From CAZDHT01 sp964505325 (GTDB lineage Bacteria > Planctomycetota > PUPC01), in NCBI GenBank assembly GCA_964505325.1, contig CAZDHT010000005.1, forward strand, positions 1 through 54,515: 54,515 nucleotides of DNA, written 5' to 3'. Position 1 is the stretch's first letter. Every line of letters starts with the position of its first letter. The notes under the pieces were generated by a model that was given only the letters and a program-made list of their open reading frames with translations, made no database searches and was not told the DNA's origin. Positions 40,267 to 48,569 of this stretch are shown here, piece by piece. Both the position numbers and the translations under genes were made by a program.

Positions 40267-42714
40267 TCACGGCTGGGAAGGGGTCGGCGCCAGCTTGACG
40301 ATCCCCCCGCCCTCGGTGGCGAAGCGCAGGCTCCCTTCCTTGCTGGTGGTCAGGTCCTTCTCGCCGCCGGCGAGCCCCGAAACGGTGTACCTGGCGCCGC
40401 GCGTCAAGTCCACAACGAGGTGCGCGGTCTTGCCCTTCGGCGCCGAGTACGTCACCTCGCCGGCCACGTCGCCCTTCGTGCCGAACATCACGAGCCAGCC
40501 GCCAACGGACAACCCGGTCATCACCGCATCCTTCGAGCGGACCATCTCGGCGGGTGGCATCTGCTTCGTCCGTGTGTCGCAGATGTGGATGAGGTGCAGG
40601 AAGTTGTCGAACCTCGCCGGCTTCTTCGGCGAGACCTCGATCCGCCAGCGGCCGGTGTCCACCTTCAGGTTCTTGTGCCCGTCGCCCGTGCGGTTCTTGC
40701 CGTTCGACCAGGCTTGGTATCCGTCGCCGCCTATCCGACGGATGGTGTGCTCGGCCGGCAGGAAGGTCCGGATAAAGAGCCGCCCGGGGTCCTTCGGGTC
40801 CGGCGGCTTGAGGACGCCGTCGGCCCAGGTCATCCGCACGGTGTCGCCGTCGAAGTCCTCGATGTGGCCCGGCACCCGGGCACTGACGATCTTGCCGTCC
40901 ACCTCCGGCTTGCCCTGGAAGTGACATAGCCAGGCCTTGCGCCACGAGGGGTCCAGCGACCGCACCCGGTCAAAGGCCACCAGGTCGTTCGTCCCCGGCA
41001 GGTACACCATCGAGCGGGTGAACAGGTCTATCTTCGGCTTGTTCTCTCGTCCCTTGTAGGCGTAGCAGAACTTGGGGTTGTTGTACGCCATGGTGGCGTC
41101 GCCCTGGACGTACGTGTATGCCTTGGCTTGGTCGAACGCCGTGATGTCCCCGGTCTCGAACAGCGAGTCGAGGGGGCCCAGCTCCTTCTTACGCCGCAGG
41201 TACTCGTCGAACGTGAAGCAGGTCTGGCCGAGCGCCCACCGCATGCGCTGGCCGCCGGGGTTGGGGATGACCCCCGGCTCCTCCAGGTCGCCGGCCCCCG
41301 GCCCGCCGGGGTGGTTGAACTCGCCCGGCTGGAAAATCAGCATGGTGTTGCTGCTGATCGACTGGGTGAAGTAGTGGCTTCCGCTGCCTCCGTGCCAGCA
41401 CTTGTCGGCGCCGTAGCTGCCGCCCTGGACGGCGAGCCGGCCCTTGTGGTAGATCCAGAACGAGTTCGAGTGGTTGGGGTGGGTGTGGGTCCAGACGAAG
41501 TCGCCGCACTTGAATTCGATGACGGTCGAGTCGGGCGCCCAGCCCTTGCTGCGCATCTGCACGTAGCCCGCGCCCCGTCGTCCCCATATCATGCTGAACG
41601 GTGCGTCGGGCGGCATCGTCGGCTCAAGCTTGTCGAGCTTCTCGTCGTAGAACAGGACCTGCATCATGCCGGAGTAGGGCATGCAGCGCGGATCGCGCTT
41701 GAGCCATCGCAGGTAGGGATAGAGGTTAGGGTCCCGGTATGCGCGGGCGGCCATCATGCAGTTGAGGGTCGGCATCCGCAGGCCGGGCGGGTTGTAGTCC
41801 CATGCGATGGCGTCGCTGCGCGTGCGGTCCGGCAGCACCTCGCACATCATGTAGTACATGTGCCGCTGCAGCCAGTTGTCGTATTCCTTCTTCATGAGGC
41901 CGTAGACGTCTTCGTCGGTGGCGCTCTGCCAGCACGCGATGACGCGCGGCAGGATGAGGCCAACGTTGTACGAGCTGCCGCCGTGCAGCCAGCATCCGCC
42001 GTTGTGCTGCCAGGCGCGGAAGTACTGGCGCTTCCAGTAGCCCATCGCCCACGAGCGGAGCTTCTTGGCCTGGGGGTGATCGTCGTCGAGGACGAGCGAC
42101 GCGGCGAGGACGTCCGCCGCCCATCCGGGCGCGGCGCGGTGGGTCCAGATGTCAAACGCCCAGCCCGATTCGAGGGTCTTCGCGCACTTGAGCGCGACTT
42201 TGGCGATCTGGTCCGCCATCTTCTTGCGCTCGGCGTCGGTCAGCGTCGGGCTGTTGTAGATCCAGTCGTACTGGATGGCGACGTCGACCAGGCCGCCGCC
42301 GCAGTTGAACTGGGGCTTGGCGGCGAGGACGTACCGCACGATGGACGGTACCACGTCCTCGTCCTGGGTGCCGAGGTAGTAGAGCGCCCGCACCGGCCGC
42401 CACTGGTGCGGCTTGGGTTTGCTCTTCTTGCACCAGTCGAACCACTTCTTCCACGGCAGCTTTTTGGCGCGTTCGCGCAGTTCCGCGACCGTGATGCCGC
42501 CGTTCCATGGCGTGGTGCGGATGAGGAGGCGTGGATGACCCTTGATGACGTTGGGCAGTTGGCCGAGCGGCATGGCCTCCTCGGCCATCTTGATCGAATA
42601 CGGGGTCCGCGACCAGTGCCGCTTCGGATCCTTCTTCGGCCGCTCCTCCGCCAACAAGGGCCGTGCGAAAGAGACGGCCAGGATTACCGCCGACAGTGCA
42701 AGACCGCGCATCAT
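40267..42714 (-). CDS. Secreted heparinase II/III-like polysaccharide lyase
   Basis: An 815-residue exported protein with a signal peptide (about 1-22). The region about 60-380 is a helical toroid-type lyase domain with many aromatic residues (WGYWKRQYF-like text, GGCWLHGGSSYNVGL, CEVLPDRTRSDAIAWDYNPPG). From about 390 the heparinase II/III beta-sandwich follows: STVIEFKCGDFVWTHTHPNHSNSFWIYHKGRLAVQGGSYG, in which the His-rich turn corresponds to the family metal/active-site region. The end is a beta domain. Predicted role: eliminative cleavage of uronate-containing polysaccharides, possibly together with the sulfatase upstream on the other strand. Two adjacent Met codons (42714, 42711) follow GAGGAG. 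A pseudogene fragment lies just upstream. Confidence 0.82.
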   Translation of the reverse strand: MMRGLALSAVILAVSFARPLLAEERPKKDPKRHWSRTPYSIKMAEEAMPLGQLPNVIKGHPRLLIRTTPWNGGITVAELRERAKKLPWKKWFDWCKKSKPKPHQWRPVRALYYLGTQDEDVVPSIVRYVLAAKPQFNCGGGLVDVAIQYDWIYNSPTLTDAERKKMADQIAKVALKCAKTLESGWAFDIWTHRAAPGWAADVLAASLVLDDDHPQAKKLRSWAMGYWKRQYFRAWQHNGGCWLHGGSSYNVGLILPRVIACWQSATDEDVYGLMKKEYDNWLQRHMYYMMCEVLPDRTRSDAIAWDYNPPGLRMPTLNCMMAARAYRDPNLYPYLRWLKRDPRCMPYSGMMQVLFYDEKLDKLEPTMPPDAPFSMIWGRRGAGYVQMRSKGWAPDSTVIEFKCGDFVWTHTHPNHSNSFWIYHKGRLAVQGGSYGADKCWHGGSGSHYFTQSISSNTMLIFQPGEFNHPGGPGAGDLEEPGVIPNPGGQRMRWALGQTCFTFDEYLRRKKELGPLDSLFETGDITAFDQAKAYTYVQGDATMAYNNPKFCYAYKGRENKPKIDLFTRSMVYLPGTNDLVAFDRVRSLDPSWRKAWLCHFQGKPEVDGKIVSARVPGHIEDFDGDTVRMTWADGVLKPPDPKDPGRLFIRTFLPAEHTIRRIGGDGYQAWSNGKNRTGDGHKNLKVDTGRWRIEVSPKKPARFDNFLHLIHICDTRTKQMPPAEMVRSKDAVMTGLSVGGWLVMFGTKGDVAGEVTYSAPKGKTAHLVVDLTRGARYTVSGLAGGEKDLTTSKEGSLRFATEGGGIVKLAPTPSQP

Positions 42715-42739
42715 GTTCTCCTCCTCACCTCGCCCCCGA

Positions 42740-42919
42740 TCACGGGGCGACGCTGAGGGTCAAAGACTCCATCCGCGGATACTTGGGGCCGTTCACCTTG
42801 ACGGTGAACTTCCCGTTCTTCGAGAAGATTCTGCGCGCCGTCCGGGTGGTAGATCGTCCGGCGGACCCAGTTGAAGACCGCGAGCACCTTCTCCTCGTCG
42901 GTCATGCCTTCCTGCAAGC
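42740..42919 (-). pseudogene. Remnant of a transglutaminase-like gene
   Basis: The start of the remnant reads LQEGMTDEEKVLAVFNWVRR, matching the GMTEEQKAIALYEYTRR block of the protein at 26326-27930. About 25 codons later the frame shifts by one and reads KYPRMESLTLSVAP before a stop, matching that protein's C-terminus (MPKMIRLELSVAP). All the middle, including the catalytic Cys, is missing, and an in-frame stop precedes the first block. This is a large internal deletion plus truncation. The rest of 42715-43044 shows no gene. Confidence 0.75.
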
Positions 42920-43044
42920 CTCATAGGCTCCCGTTGCCCCTGACGGCGCCCGAGTGTACCCTCGCGGCCTCGGACTGCAAGCGGGTTGCCGCGCGGTCCG
43001 GAAGCCGGCCGGTAGGCAATCCGATGGCGCCTGACGGACATCGG

Positions 43045-43668
43045 CTACCCGGCGCGGCCCTTGACCAGCGCCGCGGCGACCTCCGCCACGTGCCGCCCCT
43101 GAAACCGCGCGATGGCGAGTTCGTTCTCGCTCGGCTGCCGTGAACCGTCATGGGCCGTGATCGTCGACGCGCCGTACGGCGTCCCGCCGCTGACCTCCTC
43201 CACGTCCAGCATCCGCTGCTCGGAGTACGGTACGCCCACCACGATCATCCCGTGGTGCAGGAGGGTGGGGAAGAACGTGAGCGCCGTGGTCTCCTGGCCG
43301 CCGTGCTGCGAGGCGGTGGCGACGAACACGCTGCCGACCTTGCCGACCAGCGCCCCGGTCATCCAGAGCTGCGTGGTCTGGTCGAGCCAGTTGCGCATCT
43401 GGGCACACATGTTGCCGAACCGCGTCGGCGTGCCGAACAGGATTGCGTCGGCCTCCCCAAGCTTGCCGGGCGGGATCACCGGCACGTGGGCAAACGCCTC
43501 GCGCGCCGCCTTGGCGCCGCTCTGCTCCAGCGCCTCTTCCGGCACCAGCTCGGGCACTTGATACAGCTCGACCTCGGCACCGGGCACCTCACGGGCCCCC
43601 TCTGCCACCGCTTCGGCCATTTTGTAGACGTGGCCGTACATGCTGTAGAAGACAACCTGCACCTTCAT
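43045..43668 (-). CDS. wrbA: NAD(P)H:quinone oxidoreductase WrbA
   Basis: A 207-residue flavodoxin-like enzyme that reduces quinones by two electrons. Blocks: VVFYSMYGHVYKMAEAVAEGA (FMN phosphate loop), the ADAILFGTPTRFGNMCAQMRNWLDQT segment, SVFVATASQHGGQETT, and the ending FQGRHVAEVAAAL, all typical of WrbA. Length is normal. The start at 43668 has AGGAGGG six bases upstream. The gene stands alone and is divergent from a small membrane protein gene. Cytoplasmic, probably oxidative-stress related. Confidence 0.95.
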   Translation of the reverse strand: MKVQVVFYSMYGHVYKMAEAVAEGAREVPGAEVELYQVPELVPEEALEQSGAKAAREAFAHVPVIPPGKLGEADAILFGTPTRFGNMCAQMRNWLDQTTQLWMTGALVGKVGSVFVATASQHGGQETTALTFFPTLLHHGMIVVGVPYSEQRMLDVEEVSGGTPYGASTITAHDGSRQPSENELAIARFQGRHVAEVAAALVKGRAG

Positions 43669-43920
43669 CGTCCGCCCTCCTGCACGTGATTACGTTCTGC
43701 GCCCGCATCCGGTGCGCAAACCGCGCCCGGTCCCATTCCTTCTGAAGGAAACGACACTTGTCTCCCAATGTGCGCGGCCAGCTACTCCAATTCTACCGTG
43801 CTGCGGCGCAAGGGCAAGAAGAACATGTGGAGAACATGTGAATGACTCCGGCCCGGGCAGACCCTCGATTGAGCGGGGCGAAGCGCCTACAATTATGCAG
43901 CAGCATTGTGGAGACCGATC

Positions 43921-44343
43921 ATGGCGGACAAGCCGGTGGGTGAGCAGCTCCCGAGCCCGATGGGCAGCGGATGCAGCCTGCTCGTCTGGAGTCTGGCGCT
44001 GACGTGCGCGGCCGTCCTGGTCATCGTTATCTATCGCTACACCACGCCGGCGCCCGGCCCGATGCCGTTCGACAAGAAGAAGTGGAAAGAGAACACCAGC
44101 CAACGTTACCACATGAAGGTGGACCTGGAGCGACTGCTGCGCGCACAGGCCGGATGGACGCGCGACGGAATACGCGAACTGCTCGGTCACGTGGCGGTCT
44201 ATGACGAACCGGACGGGGGCTTCCGGGTGGAGTGTCCGCTGGAGTCGAAGTATGAGGGGAGAGCGCAGGACGGCCCGCGCCACCTGACGCTGCGCTTTGA
44301 CAGAACGGGGAAGCTCATCGGCTTCACCGACCGGCGGCCGTAG
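43921..44343 (+). CDS. Small single-pass membrane protein
   Basis: A 140-residue protein of unknown family, with a cytoplasmic N-terminus of about 20 residues, one membrane helix (LLVWSLALTCAAVLVIVIY), a linker rich in Pro, and a soluble beta-rich domain containing GGFRVECPLESKYEG and RHLTLRFDRTGKLIGFTD. The start ATG at 43921 has GGAGA seven bases upstream; a GTG at 43906 in the same frame is less likely. A -10 box TACAAT sits at 43888-43893. Confidence 0.6.
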   Translation: MADKPVGEQLPSPMGSGCSLLVWSLALTCAAVLVIVIYRYTTPAPGPMPFDKKKWKENTSQRYHMKVDLERLLRAQAGWTRDGIRELLGHVAVYDEPDGGFRVECPLESKYEGRAQDGPRHLTLRFDRTGKLIGFTDRRP

Positions 44344-44412
44344 TAGCCGATGCAGCGCGCAGGGGAAGAACTGAGAAGCTCCGGCGGCGGGGGGACATTC
44401 TCGTCCGTCCCC

Positions 44413-44434
44413 GGGCAGGCAGGAGTGCCTGCCC
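44413..44434. terminator. Short GC hairpin between convergent genes
   Basis: GGGCAGGC (44413-44420) pairs with GCCTGCCC (44427-44434) across six bases. No U tract; a terminator role is tentative. Confidence 0.4.
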
Positions 44435-44443
44435 CACCAAGCG

Positions 44444-44533
44444 ACTATCTCAAAGCCGTGGGACGGGCATCTTGGCCGTGATTCCACGGGCGAGACGCCC
44501 GTGCCACGAGCGCAGATGACCTTTTGAGATAGT
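44444..44533. mobile_element. 90-base MITE-like element with perfect 11-base terminal inverted repeats (copy 2)
   Basis: The ends ACTATCTCAAA and TTTGAGATAGT are perfect inverted copies. Inside is the hairpin word CACGGGCGAGACGCCCGTG. A related, longer copy lies at 71-214; both sit just downstream of a minus-strand gene. There is no coding capacity, so movement would need a transposase supplied from elsewhere. Confidence 0.6.
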
Positions 44534-44588
44534 CAGTAAGTCCCGTCCTGTCCGCCGCCCAAGCCGGTGCTCACGCCCAGGCCGGCGC

Positions 44589-45953
44589 TCAATCGCCCGG
44601 CTCGGGCGTCCACATGCCGGCCCCGATGTCTCCAATCCGCAGGGCCCTGACGCGATGGTCTCCGAGGAGCGCGTTCGCCCGGCCGCCGTGGCGGAGGGCA
44701 ATGTAACTGTCGTCGTCGTCCGTCTTCTTCCCATCGTGATCGATTTCCCAGTCCTGGTAATCCATAATCACGATGGTATCGGCCGAAACCGTACGCGCGT
44801 CCACACCGACCAGGTTGTTGTAGCCGTACGAGCACCTACCTTCGGACCTCAGGCCGCCCGAACTGCGCAGCCACTTCTCCGAGGTGAGGCAGTACCGCCG
44901 AACATCACCATAGGGCCATACGTCGTATCCGCTGTTCGTGAAGCTCGTATAGCTGGCGTGGACCAGGATGCGGGCGTTCCCGTCGTCCCACGCGGTGATC
45001 ATCGGGACATCCGTCGCCAGTACCGTGCCCCCGCTGTCGGTAACGGTGCAGGTGCCAACGATGCTGCCCTTGGGGTCATTCTCGATCCACAGCTTCGCCG
45101 GCGAGCCGGCGCTCCGCATCTTGGTGATGGGGCCGGACGAATCCTGCATCACCGGATGACCGGACGGGCCGAAATCCCACCAGATCATGTTCGGCCAAGC
45201 GATATTTCCGGCTCGCAGACCGACATTACCGCAGGCCTCGAAGATGTTGTTGGCCGAGCGGTAGTAGTCGTCGCCCATGTAAGACTCGGTCAGGCAGTGG
45301 ATGCCGGCGCCGCGGTCATGGAATTTCTTGATCGCGGCTAGTTCGCTCGGCTCGAACACGTTCTGACCCGGCTTATATGTGTGGAGTTCGCAGTTAAGGA
45401 ACCACGCCTGGCTCGCCGCCCCCAGGAAGGTGTCCGAGAGCGGCACGAGGCCGTTATCCGCGTGCGTATAGATGAGGCCGTACTCCAGATTCTCTTCCAG
45501 CCATGCGCGGAGTTCAAGATAGGGATCCCACTGCGCCCACTGATTGGTGGAGCTTCTGCCGGCGCCCGTGTTGTACAGCAGGATGGGAAGATCGGACTCC
45601 TGCCCGCCTCCCTCGCCGCCGGAGGCGCCGGATCCGGTGCCGCCGACAACAGCATCGGACTGGGGACACCTGGCCACGTCCCGATTGTCGATGTACTTCC
45701 CGTCGAGCAGAGAGTCGTACCACCGCAGGTGCGTGGTCGTGTCGTATGATCGCAGGTACCTGCCGTCGTGGGCGTTGGTGAACATCTGGCACGCGGCGCC
45801 CAGTTGCTCCAACCGGTGCTGGCACTTGAGCTGCACGGCGCGCCCGACCATTTCGCCCGTGGTGACGATGAGGATCGACGCCAAGATCATCAGGATGCCG
45901 ATGACGACCAGCAACTCGGTCAGCGAAAAGCCTCGGCAAACGCGTGGCCTCAT
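44589..45953 (-). CDS. Giant pseudopilin with inserted amidotransferase-like Rossmann domain
   Basis: A 454-residue prepilin-type protein. The leader ends in CRG, cut before Phe9; Glu is at mature position 5 and the helix is LTELLVVIGILMILASILIV. The stalk contains QLKCQHRLEQLG, almost identical to the pseudopilin at 17476, and reaches the CPQSD motif at 96. A Gly-rich linker (103-118) leads into a foreign domain (about 121-373) that looks like a GATase1-like Rossmann fold (LPILLYNTG, YGLIYTHAD, FHDRGAGIHCLTES, HPVMQDSSGPITKMRSAGSP, ARILVHASYTSFTNSG). The pilin resumes at 374 with CSYGYNN, DTIVIMDYQDWEIDHD and ALRHGGRANALLGDHRVRA. The start at 45953 overlaps the HEAT-protein stop as ATGA. The probable promoter is at 46780-46808. 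Confidence 0.85.
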   Translation of the reverse strand: MRPRVCRGFSLTELLVVIGILMILASILIVTTGEMVGRAVQLKCQHRLEQLGAACQMFTNAHDGRYLRSYDTTTHLRWYDSLLDGKYIDNRDVARCPQSDAVVGGTGSGASGGEGGGQESDLPILLYNTGAGRSSTNQWAQWDPYLELRAWLEENLEYGLIYTHADNGLVPLSDTFLGAASQAWFLNCELHTYKPGQNVFEPSELAAIKKFHDRGAGIHCLTESYMGDDYYRSANNIFEACGNVGLRAGNIAWPNMIWWDFGPSGHPVMQDSSGPITKMRSAGSPAKLWIENDPKGSIVGTCTVTDSGGTVLATDVPMITAWDDGNARILVHASYTSFTNSGYDVWPYGDVRRYCLTSEKWLRSSGGLRSEGRCSYGYNNLVGVDARTVSADTIVIMDYQDWEIDHDGKKTDDDDSYIALRHGGRANALLGDHRVRALRIGDIGAGMWTPEPGD

Positions 45954-46726
45954 GACTTGCCGCCCCCTTGTTTCGTCCGGGCGCGAATGGCCTTGACCGC
46001 TTCCCGGCAGGGGCGGCCGATCCATTCGGGCTCAGCCGTTCTGCCCTCCATTACCGGCTGGCTGATCAACTCCTTATCCAGGCCCCCGAGCGGATCCGCC
46101 GCAATCTTTTCGAGCGCCGGAAGGGCGCGTTCCGTCCCGCCGTCCCGGAGGCCGTAGATCGCGCCCAGGCAGATCTTTGGAACAGGCGAAGAGAGATATC
46201 CGATCAACGCGTCTTCCGCCTGCTGCGGGATTCTTCCCGCCGGGTCTTTCAGTCTTCCGATCGCCCACGCGGCGTCGGCCGCCAGCCCGTTCTCCCGCGT
46301 GACCTGGCTCTTCAGGCCTTCCAGCGCGCGCGGGTCGCCGATCCTCTGAAGCGCCTTGATGGTGGCGAACTTGACAATCGTCGACTTGCGCTCCAACTGC
46401 TTCACGAGCGGCTCGACCGCCTTCTTCTCCCGCCGCTTGCCCAGCCATCGGGCCGCCGCCTCGGCCACCTCGGGCTCTTTGCTCTTCAGCGTCTCCAAGA
46501 GGACCGGCACTGCTCGCGGGTCCTCGCTCTTCGCTATCTCTGGCACCGCCGCACACCGCGCGCGGAGGTCCTGGGAGTGCTTCGCCTTGCGCTCCCAGTG
46601 TTCAACCCCCAGCGCCGGCGGCGCGTACTCCTCCTTTGTCTGGCTGCGGTAGGCAAAGAAGCACAGCGCTCCCGCCGCCACCAGTAACCCTGCCGCCAAC
46701 GCTACCTTCGGCGTCTGAGACGCCAT
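45950..46726 (-). CDS. Membrane-anchored HEAT-repeat protein
   Basis: A 258-residue protein with an N-terminal membrane helix (VALAAGLLVAAGALCFFAY) and about five HEAT repeats in the soluble part (DPRAVPVLLETLKSKEPEVAEAAARWLGK; AVEPLVKQLERKSTIVKFATIKALQRIG; ALIGYLSSPVPKICLGAIYGLRDGG). It is probably a periplasmic scaffold. The start at 46726 has GAGGAG eight bases upstream. Its stop overlaps the pseudopilin start (ATGA), so the two proteins are made together, and binding or handling the pseudopilin is a reasonable inference. No enzymatic motif. Confidence 0.8.
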   Translation of the reverse strand: MASQTPKVALAAGLLVAAGALCFFAYRSQTKEEYAPPALGVEHWERKAKHSQDLRARCAAVPEIAKSEDPRAVPVLLETLKSKEPEVAEAAARWLGKRREKKAVEPLVKQLERKSTIVKFATIKALQRIGDPRALEGLKSQVTRENGLAADAAWAIGRLKDPAGRIPQQAEDALIGYLSSPVPKICLGAIYGLRDGGTERALPALEKIAADPLGGLDKELISQPVMEGRTAEPEWIGRPCREAVKAIRARTKQGGGKS

Positions 46727-46779
46727 TCAGGTTCTCCTCACGCGGCGCAGACCAGCTCCGCCCTCCCCTGCTCATCTTA

Positions 46780-46808
46780 ATTATATGCCCGCCGTTCCTG
46801 CGGCGCAA
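46780..46808 (-). promoter_or_regulatory. Sigma70 promoter of the HEAT-pseudopilin operon
   Basis: Minus strand: -35 TTGCGC (46808-46803), 17-base spacer, -10 TATAAT (46785-46780). The -10 is perfect. The predicted leader is about 46 bases. Confidence 0.6.
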
Positions 46809-46894
46809 GGCGCCGGGCGACACAAGGTCGATATGCAGAGGTCGGACGGCCTCGTCGGGGCAGTTGTGCCCCGTCGATGCCCGTCCGTCAGAGG

Positions 46895-47944
46895 TCACTC
46901 GTCGAAGACGATACAGATCTTGCCGGACTGGCCCTCGTCGGCGAGTCGGTACGCCTCGGCGGCCTCCGCCAGCGGGAAGCGGTGCGTCACGGTCCGCTCG
47001 GGCCGAAGCTCCCAACGCGCCAGCCGCTCGGCCAGGTCTTCCATGTGTTTCAGCGACGTGACCCAGGACCCGTAGACGGTGATCTGCTTGTGGATGACGG
47101 TTTGCGAGACGTCGAAGCTGACCGTGCCGCCCTCCCCCACAAAGACGCAGCGGCCCCAGCCGCGCGTGCCCCGCAGCGCCAGCAGCCGCCCGGCGGGCGA
47201 GCCCGAGCAATCGATGCTCGCCTCGCAGCCCCGGCCGTCCGTCAGGTCCATGATGCGCCCCGCCGCGGCCTCGTCGGACTCGAGCACATGGTCCGCCACG
47301 GCCAGTTCCCGCGCCAACTTGAGGCGCCCCGGCGCGACCTCCAGGCCGATGATGGTTCTCGCCCCCAGCGCGCGGCCCAGCATCGCCGCAGCCAGTCCCA
47401 CCGGCCCAAGCCCGACGACGAGTAGCCGGTCTTCACCGCTCAAATGGATTCGCGAAAGCGCCTCGTAGCACGTGCCGAACCCGCACGCGACGAGCGCCCC
47501 GTCCACGTAAGACAGGTTGTCCGGCAGAAGGACGCAGGTGTTTTCCTCCGCCAGCAGGTAGTCGGCGTGTCCGCCGTCGCGCTGCCAGCCGTATGCCGCG
47601 CGGAGCGGGCTGCGGCAACTGATCATGTATCCGTGCCGGCAATCCTCGCACACGCCGCAGCCTGCGATGTGGTAGATCACCACGCGGTCGCCCTCCCGGA
47701 ACCGCTTGCATCCCGCGCCCAACGCGACGATCCGGCCGCAGGGCTCGTGCCCCGCGATGACCCCCTGGTACGCCTCCGGCCCTTCGCCCAGGTGCTCCCG
47801 GTAGATGGCGCGGATGTCGCTGCCGCAGATCGAAGACGCCTTCATCTTCACCAGTACTTGCCCGTGCCCCGGCTCGGGAACGGGAAACTCCCTGATCTCA
47901 ACCGTGCTGTTGCCCGGCAGCACAACCCCTCGCATCGTTTCCAT
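46895..47944 (-). CDS. Zinc-dependent medium-chain alcohol/polyol dehydrogenase
   Basis: A 349-residue cytoplasmic oxidoreductase of the MDR superfamily. Catalytic zinc ligands lie in SSICGSDIR (Cys40) and GHEPCG (near 69). The structural zinc lobe has four Cys in GCGVCEDCRHGYMISC. The cofactor motif is GLGPVGLAAAMLG near 179, with an acidic residue (GLE) after the next strand that favours NAD. Family relatives act on threonine, sorbitol, xylitol or other polyols; the substrate is not clear. The start at 47944 has GAGGAGGAAGG upstream; a second Met at residue 4 is possible. The gene is alone and divergent from the SRP RNA. Confidence 0.9.
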   Translation of the reverse strand: METMRGVVLPGNSTVEIREFPVPEPGHGQVLVKMKASSICGSDIRAIYREHLGEGPEAYQGVIAGHEPCGRIVALGAGCKRFREGDRVVIYHIAGCGVCEDCRHGYMISCRSPLRAAYGWQRDGGHADYLLAEENTCVLLPDNLSYVDGALVACGFGTCYEALSRIHLSGEDRLLVVGLGPVGLAAAMLGRALGARTIIGLEVAPGRLKLARELAVADHVLESDEAAAGRIMDLTDGRGCEASIDCSGSPAGRLLALRGTRGWGRCVFVGEGGTVSFDVSQTVIHKQITVYGSWVTSLKHMEDLAERLARWELRPERTVTHRFPLAEAAEAYRLADEGQSGKICIVFDE

Positions 47945-48057
47945 GGCCTTCCTCCTCAGCTCCGAGAGATGTTACGAATCTCCCCCGCGCTTGGCAAGCA
48001 TGACGTGGACCCAGCACACGGCGGCCGGCGTCCCGGCGCATTTTGAGCGGACGTTGC

Positions 48058-48086
48058 TTGACTGTCGCGGCGCTGCGTGGTACATT
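48058..48086 (+). promoter_or_regulatory. Sigma70 promoter of the SRP RNA
   Basis: -35 TTGACT (48058-48063), 17-base spacer, -10 TACATT (48081-48086). The expected start is near 48093, about 40 bases before the mature RNA 5' end, so 5' processing is implied. Confidence 0.6.
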
Positions 48087-48130
48087 CTTGGCAGACGGGC
48101 TGCTGTTCGGCTCGTCGCATAGCCGAGACA

Positions 48131-48420
48131 AAGGCCGTGCTTAGCGGGGAATTGGCGGTGCCCTGACTCCACTTCGCGTGGATGACCTGCAACCCGCCAC
48201 AGCAGGGCGAATGCCCTCTCGAGGCTCCCCGCTTGCGGCGGCTCTCGGAGCGCAAGTGGCGTTGAAGGTTGGGTCCCATGCAACAGGGCGGTGCGAACCT
48301 GGTCAGATGGGGAACCAAGCAGCCATAAGCACCTAGTCCTGTGTGCCGTGGGGCTGCCTGGCTGGAGCTAACTGCGCGTCGAGGCGGCCGCGAGCAGTGT
48401 CGAAGGAGGGCTGCACGGCC
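48131..48420 (+). ncRNA. ffs: Signal recognition particle RNA, long form with Alu domain
   Basis: An RNA of about 290 bases, matching the Bacillus scRNA layout. The ends GGCCGTGC (48133-48140) and GCACGGCC (48413-48420) pair. The Alu domain is recognisable by GCGGTGCCCTG and GGGTCCCATGCAAC. The S domain (helix 8) contains GGTCAGATGGGGAACC and AAGCAGCCATAAG, with a GGAA tetraloop and the Ffh-binding internal loop. GTGTGCCGTGGGGCTGCCTGG follows on the 3' side. It sits directly upstream of dnaX, an arrangement seen in many bacteria. Bases 48421-48569 have no gene but contain a second copy of GGGCTGCACGGC (48472-48483), matching the 3' end of the RNA. Confidence 0.92.
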
Positions 48421-48569
48421 ATATTTGCGAGAAAGCCCCAGTGCCAAGAGCCCCGATGACCGGCGAAACGGGGGCTGCACGGCAAGACGGCGCGGCCGCC
48501 GTTTCCTGACGCTCGGTTCATTTGGGATCTGGAGCTGGAGCATTCGGCATACCCTGGCAGGGGTCAACT

